A DNA stretch of 9,143 nucleotides from Deltaproteobacteria bacterium (GTDB lineage Bacteria; Desulfobacterota_D; UBA1144; Nemesobacterales; N074bin48), in assembly GCA_004356685.1 (NCBI GenBank), contig SMWS01000018.1:1-9143 (forward strand), written 5' to 3'. Under the pieces are notes generated by a model. It had not been told where the DNA came from. It saw nothing but the letters and a program-made list of their open reading frames with translations, and ran no database searches. Below are positions 1-5,593 of this stretch, in pieces. How positions within the stretch are numbered: position 1 is the stretch's first letter; each line of letters opens with the position of its first letter. A program made the translations under genes and the position numbers.

Positions 1-162
1 ATGTAACACTCCGCTGTTCCTTCCGCTTGCGTGAGAACCTATACGACTTTCCTTATCTATAATTATGATATTTTCAAAATTCCTCTCAGTAAGCTCCCTT
101 GCAATAGTAAGCCCGGTAATGCCACAACCAATAATAAGAATATCGCAGTTAAGATTTTTCAT
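1..162 (-). CDS. FAD-dependent oxidoreductase, L-2-hydroxyglutarate oxidase-like (5' part, cut by window edge)
   Basis: The first 54 codons of a minus-strand gene are visible; the rest lies left of position 1. The translation opens with a short beta strand and the Rossmann dinucleotide motif IIGCGITGLTIARELTER (residues about 10-27), followed by an acidic strand end (IIIIDKE, 32-38) that would bind the FAD ribose. Then comes HASGRNSGVLH (44-54), the substrate-side signature typical of the LhgO/YgaF branch of the DAO family, which oxidises L-2-hydroxyglutarate to 2-oxoglutarate. The ATG at 162 is fixed by an in-frame TAA two codons upstream (166-168). No clear Shine-Dalgarno sequence precedes it. 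It diverges from carD. The family (FAD-dependent DAO-type) is secure from the motif. The exact substrate is inferred, and another DAO-fold dehydrogenase such as a glycerol-3-phosphate dehydrogenase relative cannot be excluded from 54 residues. Confidence 0.78.
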   Translation of the reverse strand, partial: MKNLNCDILIIGCGITGLTIARELTERNFENIIIIDKESRIGSHASGRNSGVLH

Positions 163-271
163 ATTTTATGCACAGAGATTGTATTTCATATTTAATGAGT
201 TGCATAATACTATAGAAACTTCAAATCTTTAATATTATTAATATTTAGTAAGTGATAGATTAACATTGCGT

Positions 272-300
272 TTGACCAGCACACTAAGTTATGCTACCTT
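272..300 (+). promoter_or_regulatory. Candidate sigma-70 promoter of carD (-35 and extended -10)
   Basis: TTGACC at 272-277 matches five of six -35 consensus bases. A 17-nt spacer leads to TACCTT at 295-300, which keeps the key first, second and last bases of the -10 box. TG at 292-293, one base before the hexamer, makes it an extended -10. The ATG of carD is at 354, giving a leader of about 45-50 nt. An AAGG Shine-Dalgarno-like stretch lies at 340-343, 10 nt before the start. Confidence 0.6.
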
Positions 301-353
301 ATTAGTTCTATCCAAGGGGTTTAGTCAATAATAATCAATAAGGTCATAGAATA

Positions 354-845
354 ATGCTTAAAATCGGAGAGAACGGAGTATATCCTGCTCACGGGGTTGT
401 TGAGGTTGTGGGTATAGAGAGTAAAGAATTTCGCGGTACTGCAAAAAGGTTTTATATTCTAAAGGTACTAGACAATGAAGTTACAGTTATGGTACCTACC
501 GATAATGCAAATACTGTGGGACTGAGACCAATTGTATCCAAAAGTAAAGTTTCCCGCGTTTATAATATTTTAGGAAATAAAGAGAAAAGTAAGGTGAGGA
601 CTAATGGAAATCAAAGCTGGAATAAACGTTACAGGGAATACGCAGATAAACTCAAAAGCGGAGATATCTATGAAGTTGCATCAGTACTGAGGGAAATCAG
701 ATTACTGCAAAATGGAAAAGAGCTTTCTTTTGGAGAGCGCAGAATAATGGATTCAGCACTTGGGCTTTTAATAAAAGAAATATCTATTTCAAAAAAACAA
801 AAAGAAGACAAAATAGAATCCGAAATAAAAAAACTTTTAGAATAA
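354..845 (+). CDS. carD: CarD/CdnL-family RNA polymerase-binding transcription regulator
   Basis: This 163-residue protein has the length and layout of CdnL/CarD, an RNA polymerase-binding factor that stabilises the open promoter complex, notably at rRNA and other housekeeping promoters. The N-terminal polymerase-interacting domain (about 1-65) starts with the family signature IGENGVYPAHGVVEVVGIE, continues through a Tudor-like beta barrel (RFYILKVLDNEVTVMVPTDN) and ends with VGLRPIVS. The helical DNA-binding domain (about 87-150) contains WNKRYREY. Trp89 aligns by position with the tryptophan that wedges into the upstream edge of the bubble in studied CarD proteins. GDIYEVASVLREI and LSFGERRIMDSA complete the signature. 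The C-terminus (145-163) is a Lys/Glu-rich helix. The gene stands alone, diverges from the oxidoreductase and converges on the phosphodiesterase. It lacks the AT-hook extension of the larger Myxococcus CarD and so corresponds to CdnL. Confidence 0.95.
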   Translation: MLKIGENGVYPAHGVVEVVGIESKEFRGTAKRFYILKVLDNEVTVMVPTDNANTVGLRPIVSKSKVSRVYNILGNKEKSKVRTNGNQSWNKRYREYADKLKSGDIYEVASVLREIRLLQNGKELSFGERRIMDSALGLLIKEISISKKQKEDKIESEIKKLLE

Positions 846-945
846 ATATTTTCCCCACCCCCTCTGATTAATTCATCCCAGAGCAGAATTAAAAGACAGA
901 TTCTGTAACAATTTCAAAACTATATTTTTAATTCTCACAATATAT
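846..945. other. Convergent intergenic spacer, no strong terminator seen
   Basis: This 100-bp AT-rich gap separates the 3' ends of carD and the phosphodiesterase gene. The best fold I find is a 6-bp stem, CAGAAT (884-889) with ATTCTG (900-905), around a 10-nt loop. It lacks a GC-rich stem and a following T tract, so I do not call it a terminator. Transcripts from both sides may end here by another mechanism. Confidence 0.4.
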
Positions 946-2355
946 TTAATCTACCAGACTTTGCCCATCTAACAGTTGCGGCAATTCATATCCAAGAAGT
1001 TTCAGTATAGTAGGAAATAAATCAACTGTTCTAATAAACTCTTTTGAAATATCTGTATTGATTGCAATAGGTACAAGCATGTGATCTTTTATTAATGAGC
1101 CGTGAGAAGAGCGGTGTTCAGGGTTTTCATGTTTTGCCCTCAGATCATGGCCAGGGCTTGCAGTTACAACAATATCTCCTGTCCTTGGAGATTCGAACAG
1201 CTGGTTTATTTGCACAAGCGCATCAGGGTAATTTGTGTTATAAGTATTTTGCAGTGATTCATAAATGGTCATAACAGGTGGAAGAGCTTCGTAACCAAAC
1301 GGATCACTATCCATTACTTCATAATTAATTGTATTTTCAGAATCTATCCAGGTTTTTGCAGACCCTCGCTTACTAAGTATTTTTATTCTATCGTTTGACT
1401 GCTTAACCAACAAGATGTCAATTTCCGGTCTTTGTACAAGCTGGTTTATAAAATCACTGATTTCATCAGTATTAAAATCATCCCATGATTTTTTGCCTTT
1501 AAAATATAGATTAGACATTGAATTACCCGAAACCATATTTGCAGCAGATGCATTAAACAGGTTTTTGAATATATTTGGATAGTAAAATGTTTTGAAACCG
1601 TTTCTATTCATATATTCAAGCAGATCAAAATGTGAATGTGTCTGGGAAAGACCATGGTCGCTTACAATAAGAAGTAAAGTGTCATCAAGCATATCTTTTT
1701 TAATTAAAGATTTAGCAAGTTCACCAATACTATTATCAATTATTTTATAAGAATCCAAGACTGATTTATGAAAAGGGTGTGTTAGATGAGAGTAATTATC
1801 AATGCCAAGATATACGACAAATGAAAAATCCGGCAATCTGTTGCTGTTAGCCAGAAGTATCCTGCGTGACACCTTATCTACTTCATTTGTTTTATTTGTA
1901 AAGTGGCTTTTAAGCTTATAATATATTTTAGAATATCTAGTTTTGTCTCCACCTGCAGTGATACCCCTTGTAAGTTCGTTAAGAATGCTAAGACTATCTG
2001 GAATAATCTCAAAAATAGTTTTATGGTCTTTGGAAATATCATGATTCATTAAATATGTTTCATGACCTATATAACTTCTAAATCTTTTTAGTGAGAAAAA
2101 TGTTTTGGCAAATTCCTTTTTATCAAACCACCTGATTCCGGGGAAATTACACCTTCCTGGGAATTTACCAAGTATGTAAGGAGTATAAGCAGGCCCTGTG
2201 GTCGAAGGGAATACTGTAACTGCATTTTTGTAGCTTCCTTTTTGCACTATGTATTTTGAAATGTTTGGAAGATCACCTTGTTTGAGAAGTTTCCCAAATA
2301 CGTCGGCTCTAGCTCCATCAGCCATTATCAATATACATCTTTTAAATAGTTTCAA
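946..2355 (-). CDS. Alkaline phosphatase superfamily, nucleotide pyrophosphatase/phosphodiesterase type
   Basis: The protein has 469 residues when started at the TTG at 2355-2353. A GTG four codons upstream (2367) would give 473 residues. I prefer the TTG because the strong Shine-Dalgarno GGAAGGTG (2372-2365) overlaps that GTG and sits 9 nt before the TTG. The two-zinc site of type I phosphodiesterases (NPP family) is complete in order: Asp13 in LIMADGARAD; the nucleophile Thr52 or Thr53 in FPSTTGPAYTPYILGKFPG; Asp186 and His190 in YLGIDNYSHLTH; Asp233-His234 in LLIVSDHGLSQTHSH; and His419 in HRSSHGSLI. These residues hydrolyse phosphodiester or phosphomonoester bonds through a phosphothreonine intermediate. 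There is no signal peptide or membrane segment, so it is predicted to be cytosolic, unlike many NPP enzymes. The substrate cannot be deduced. It follows glnE by 102 bp in the same direction and seems to have its own promoter. Confidence 0.88.
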   Translation of the reverse strand: MKLFKRCILIMADGARADVFGKLLKQGDLPNISKYIVQKGSYKNAVTVFPSTTGPAYTPYILGKFPGRCNFPGIRWFDKKEFAKTFFSLKRFRSYIGHETYLMNHDISKDHKTIFEIIPDSLSILNELTRGITAGGDKTRYSKIYYKLKSHFTNKTNEVDKVSRRILLANSNRLPDFSFVVYLGIDNYSHLTHPFHKSVLDSYKIIDNSIGELAKSLIKKDMLDDTLLLIVSDHGLSQTHSHFDLLEYMNRNGFKTFYYPNIFKNLFNASAANMVSGNSMSNLYFKGKKSWDDFNTDEISDFINQLVQRPEIDILLVKQSNDRIKILSKRGSAKTWIDSENTINYEVMDSDPFGYEALPPVMTIYESLQNTYNTNYPDALVQINQLFESPRTGDIVVTASPGHDLRAKHENPEHRSSHGSLIKDHMLVPIAINTDISKEFIRTVDLFPTILKLLGYELPQLLDGQSLVD

Positions 2356-2364
2356 ATGTGAGTA

Positions 2365-2372
2365 CACCTTCC
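2365..2372 (-). promoter_or_regulatory. Strong ribosome binding site selecting the phosphodiesterase start
   Basis: Read on the minus strand, GGAAGGTG runs from 2372 to 2365, with the AGGTG part 9 nt before the TTG at 2355. The last three bases are the GTG that would otherwise be taken as the start. A ribosome bound here cannot easily initiate on its own Shine-Dalgarno sequence, so the TTG is the likelier initiation codon. Confidence 0.6.
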
Positions 2373-2397
2373 AACTTAAAATAGCTTGAATTAGATG

Positions 2398-2406
2398 ATT
2401 ATATCA
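2398..2406 (-). promoter_or_regulatory. Candidate extended -10 promoter of the phosphodiesterase gene
   Basis: On the minus strand the sequence TGATATAAT (2406 to 2398) is a perfect extended -10 element (TGn plus TATAAT). There is no good -35 hexamer 16-18 nt upstream, which an extended -10 can tolerate. Transcription would begin near 2391, giving a leader of about 35 nt before the TTG start. This suggests that the gene can be expressed apart from glnE. Confidence 0.45.
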
Positions 2407-2457
2407 AAAAAATATAAAGGGATATTTAATAGTTAAAAAATTTGTCTTAAAAATATA

Positions 2458-5289
2458 TTAAGAAAAATACGAATTGTAAACTTTCCTAATTTTTTTTGTT
2501 GTAGATTTATACCTTTTTAAAAGTGACCTTCCGGTTTCACCAAATATAAGCTCTCCGGCTCTATTAAAATCAGTTTCATAAATGTCGCTTGCAGCCTTAT
2601 CTTGAATCAGTCTTAGCGCATTTTCAAGCTGTCTTAAAAACCTGTAGCCTGAAGCTAATGTATTGTAATCATTCTTTTTGATTATTCTTTCTTTAAAAAG
2701 CAAGTCAAGAGCTTCTAACGTATTAGTCTGCCTTATTCTTTTTGACTCAGAGCCGTATTTTAGCTGAAGTGACTGGACAATAAAATCAATATCTACTATA
2801 CCCCCGTACCCTGTTTTAATATTAAATTTAGACTTAGTTTCTTTAGCAAGCTCTAATTCCATTCGTTTTCTTAAGTGTGATATTTCTTTTATTGAATCAG
2901 GTTCCAGCCTTTTTTTATAAACAAAACTCTCTATAATACTCATAACCTTTTTACCAAGCTGCATATCCCCGGCAACAGGACGTGCCTTTAAAAGAGCCTG
3001 CCTTTCCCACAACATTGCGCTTGTATTATGATAATTTTTAAATGAATCAAATGATGAAACGAGCGCTCCAGCATTACCAGACGGTCTCAGTCCCATGTCT
3101 ATTTTAAATGCGAACCCTTCTCCTGTGGGAACCGATAACACTGATATTAGTTTTTGACCAAGTTTAGAATAGTATTCATGGTCATTTCCCTTGTAAACAA
3201 AAAGGATGTCTAAATCAGAATTATACCCCATCTCTTTTCCACCAAGCTTACCCATACCGATTACTACGATTTCATTTTTCTTACTTTTTGCATATTTCAT
3301 CTCTTTTTGCGCTACCCGCAGTCCTACATTTAAAACTGCTTCAGCTATCATCGAGTTATAGCTTCCAATGTATTCTGTATCCAATTCATTGTTAAGATAT
3401 CTCATGCTGAGTTTTAGCGTTTCAACGTGTTTGAATCTTCTCAGAGAATCTAATTTGTGTTCAAAATCGGACTCATTTCTAATATCTTCGCTCAAGTCTG
3501 ATGTCATTTCTTCACTTGTTTTATAGTCCTTCCAGACACTTCTCAGTGTAAGAATATCCAGGTATTCAGGATGCCTGATTAAAAAGCTTGATAAATACGC
3601 GCTTGTAGAAAATAGCTTGGACAGAAGAGCGCAAATATCGGGGTTTTCGAGCAGTACGCTGTATATGGAACTTCTCGACCCTACGCTCGAAATAAATCTC
3701 TCAACATTCCTTAGTGAAGAGTCAGGGTTAGTAGAGGAGATAACATGTTTGAGTAGTACGGGAATGATTTTTTTTGAAAGCGATCTCCCTCTTTGTGTTA
3801 AACCGCTTTTTTTGGGATTAAGTAGTATTTCAATTATTAAAATCGCCGTTTTGGGATCCTTAAACCCCAAGCCACTTAGTTTCCCAAGCACTTCTTGCTC
3901 ACTGACGTGCCCTTCTGTTAAAAAATCTGCGAGTTCCCAAAATTCTTTTCCACTTTCTTCTATTTTTCTAGACGATTCCAAAAAAAGTTTATTATAAATA
4001 TCAGATACAGAATTTGTTATTTCTGTATACTTTTTACTAAATTCATTTTGATTTTTAAAACCCATTCTTTTTGCTAATTTCTCTAAATCTTCTGAATTGC
4101 TGGGCAATGCATGAGTCTGTTTTTCATCTACAAGCTGAATAAAGTGCTCCGTCTTTCGCAAAAAGATATAAGACGGCACTAATGTTTTATATATGTCATC
4201 CGAAATTAGTTTTGAGTTCTTTAGAATTTCTAAAGTTTGTAAAGTTCTGTTTGACCTTAATTCTTTTTTAGCTCCTCCATGGATTAGCTGAAATGCATTT
4301 ACAAAAAACTCAATTTCTCTTATCCCGCCCTTACCCAGTTTTACATCATTAATTTTATGAAGACTATCAAGCTTGGATTTCATATCTTTCATATCTTCAA
4401 TAGAAGCAAAATCCAGATGCCTTTTATATATAAAGTTTTCTATTTCGGCAATGAATTCATTGCCGAGATCTATACTTCCTGCAATAGGACTTGCTTTTAT
4501 TAGTGCTGCCCTCTCCCAAGTATCTCCCCAGTAATAGTAATGCTCCAAAGACCCTCCAATCGAGACTGCAATAGGGCTTTTCCCTCCTCCGGGTCTAAGC
4601 CCAAGATCAACCCTATACAAAAACCCCTCTTCGCTTCTATTGCTAAGTGCCTTTGTAATATTTTCAGCAAACTTAAATATGGATTCACCGTTTTCACTAT
4701 CTTTGAACAGGTATATTAAATCTATATCAGAGCTAAGATTGAGCTCCTTTCCACCAAGCTTACCCATTGCGATAACCACAAAATCATCTAATATTTTCTT
4801 GTTATCTTTAGCGTGGAAAGCAAGAACCGAATTCACTATGGCTGAAGCTAAATCTGAAAGTTCTTCCATAGTTCGTACAAAGATGTTTTCGTCTTTTATA
4901 TCTTTTAAAACTATTCTTGAGAGCTCTCTATATTTGTATTTTTTTATATCGGAAAGAAACTGAGCAATATCCTGTGAATTTGCAGAAATCTCGCAGGCTT
5001 CTCTTAGTAATTCGTTTATCGGTTTTTGTTTCTTTATAAATTTTGAATTTACTAAATAATCAAGTATTGATGGATTTCTGGTAATTTCTCTGCCCAGAAA
5101 ACGGCTGTAAGAGGATAAAAGGAACAAAATATCCTCTTTTTTTTTGGAGATTTTTTTATTTACTCTTTTGAAAGTATCAAGGGTATTCCGGGCGTTTAAT
5201 GCATCCGGATATACATCAATCAATTTCAATTTTCCGTGATTTCTTCTTAGCTTTTGAAGATGACTTTGTGCGAGACTGGCTTTGTTCAT
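2458..5289 (-). CDS. glnE: Bifunctional glutamine synthetase adenylyltransferase / adenylyl-removing enzyme
   Basis: At 943 residues this is the usual full length (E. coli GlnE is about 946). GlnE attaches AMP to, or phosphorolytically removes it from, glutamine synthetase under control of PII, tying glutamine synthesis to nitrogen status. Two nucleotidyltransferase domains are visible. The N-terminal, adenylyl-removing half has GKLGGKELNLSSDIDL (176-191, Asp188/Asp190) and YRVDLGLRPGG (225-235, Asp228). The C-terminal, adenylylating half has GMGKLGGKEMGYNSDLDILF (678-697, Asp692/Asp694) and KIDMGLRPSGNAG (729-741, Asp731). Each is followed by a WER motif (258-260 and 761-763) and a helical bundle with GGI[RV][ED]I[ED]F (321-328; 829-836). 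All catalytic acidic residues are intact. The ATG at 5289 is supported by GAGGT at 5299-5295, even though both lie inside the preceding small gene, which it overlaps by 74 nt. Recognisable GlnE homology seems to begin near residue 28, so the first residues are less certain. Confidence 0.97.
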   Translation of the reverse strand: MNKASLAQSHLQKLRRNHGKLKLIDVYPDALNARNTLDTFKRVNKKISKKKEDILFLLSSYSRFLGREITRNPSILDYLVNSKFIKKQKPINELLREACEISANSQDIAQFLSDIKKYKYRELSRIVLKDIKDENIFVRTMEELSDLASAIVNSVLAFHAKDNKKILDDFVVIAMGKLGGKELNLSSDIDLIYLFKDSENGESIFKFAENITKALSNRSEEGFLYRVDLGLRPGGGKSPIAVSIGGSLEHYYYWGDTWERAALIKASPIAGSIDLGNEFIAEIENFIYKRHLDFASIEDMKDMKSKLDSLHKINDVKLGKGGIREIEFFVNAFQLIHGGAKKELRSNRTLQTLEILKNSKLISDDIYKTLVPSYIFLRKTEHFIQLVDEKQTHALPSNSEDLEKLAKRMGFKNQNEFSKKYTEITNSVSDIYNKLFLESSRKIEESGKEFWELADFLTEGHVSEQEVLGKLSGLGFKDPKTAILIIEILLNPKKSGLTQRGRSLSKKIIPVLLKHVISSTNPDSSLRNVERFISSVGSRSSIYSVLLENPDICALLSKLFSTSAYLSSFLIRHPEYLDILTLRSVWKDYKTSEEMTSDLSEDIRNESDFEHKLDSLRRFKHVETLKLSMRYLNNELDTEYIGSYNSMIAEAVLNVGLRVAQKEMKYAKSKKNEIVVIGMGKLGGKEMGYNSDLDILFVYKGNDHEYYSKLGQKLISVLSVPTGEGFAFKIDMGLRPSGNAGALVSSFDSFKNYHNTSAMLWERQALLKARPVAGDMQLGKKVMSIIESFVYKKRLEPDSIKEISHLRKRMELELAKETKSKFNIKTGYGGIVDIDFIVQSLQLKYGSESKRIRQTNTLEALDLLFKERIIKKNDYNTLASGYRFLRQLENALRLIQDKAASDIYETDFNRAGELIFGETGRSLLKRYKSTTKKIRKVYNSYFS

Positions 5290-5497
5290 TTAGGACCTCG
5301 GCAAAATTAATGAATAAATCAAGCCCCTTATCAAAAAAAGACCTTGAGAACTCTAACATCTGTTTTCTGTAATCCTTGTTTTTTGTGACTTCCCTCATTC
5401 CTTTAGCCATATATGCCGAGCCTACTATCCATTCTTTCACTGCATTTTGAAAATGAACCCTTGCAATATTTAAATCAGATTTTCTTTTTTTCTTCAT
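5216..5497 (-). CDS. Small basic helical protein of unknown function between priA and glnE
   Basis: I do not recognise this 93-residue product. It opens with a Lys/Arg cluster (MKKKRKSD) and continues as what looks like two or three amphipathic helices (residues about 9-70: ARVHFQNAVKEWIVGSAYMA, then YRKQMLEFSRSFFDKGLDLF). It ends in a low-complexity basic tail rich in Ser and Lys (73-90). There is no cysteine, signal peptide or transmembrane segment. The tail (residues 70-93) is encoded in the 74 nt shared with glnE, so its composition may be partly dictated by the overlapping frame. It starts 96 bp after priA and is probably cotranscribed with glnE and translationally coupled to it. Its own ribosome site is weak (a GGG about 8 nt before the ATG). 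The helical, charged pattern could suit a small nucleic-acid-binding or phasin-like protein, but that is only a guess. Confidence 0.65.
   Translation of the reverse strand: MKKKRKSDLNIARVHFQNAVKEWIVGSAYMAKGMREVTKNKDYRKQMLEFSRSFFDKGLDLFINFAEVLNEQSQSRTKSSSKAKKKSRKIEID
5295..5299 (-). promoter_or_regulatory. glnE ribosome binding site inside the upstream small gene
   Basis: GAGGT reads on the minus strand from 5299 to 5295 and lies 5 nt before the ATG at 5289. Because it sits within codons of the 93-residue gene, glnE initiation must happen on mRNA being translated in another frame. It is the main argument for the long N-terminus of GlnE. Confidence 0.55.
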
Positions 5498-5593
5498 TTT
5501 ATTTACCCATAGTAATTGGACTTAGTTTTAATAAATAAAAGTTTAACACATTATCGAAATTTGTTAGAGTTGTATTGTTAATAATTCGTACAA

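Noticed and set aside
884..905. Possible hairpin CAGAAT/ATTCTG between carD and the phosphodiesterase
   Set aside because: Only 6 bp, AT-rich, with a 10-nt loop and no T tract on either side; too weak to call a terminator.
3617..3997. Plus-strand open frame of 126 codons opposite glnE
   Set aside because: It lies wholly antisense to the well-conserved glnE coding region, shows low-complexity Ser/Leu-rich content typical of a reverse-complement shadow, and has no ribosome site.
4640..4963. Plus-strand open frame of 107 codons opposite the first glnE catalytic domain
   Set aside because: It is a shadow of conserved GlnE motifs on the other strand, with no independent promoter or family signature.
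5524..5545. TTTTA/TAAAA stem after priA
   Set aside because: An AT-only five-base stem in a sequence dominated by A and T is expected by chance and cannot act as an intrinsic terminator.
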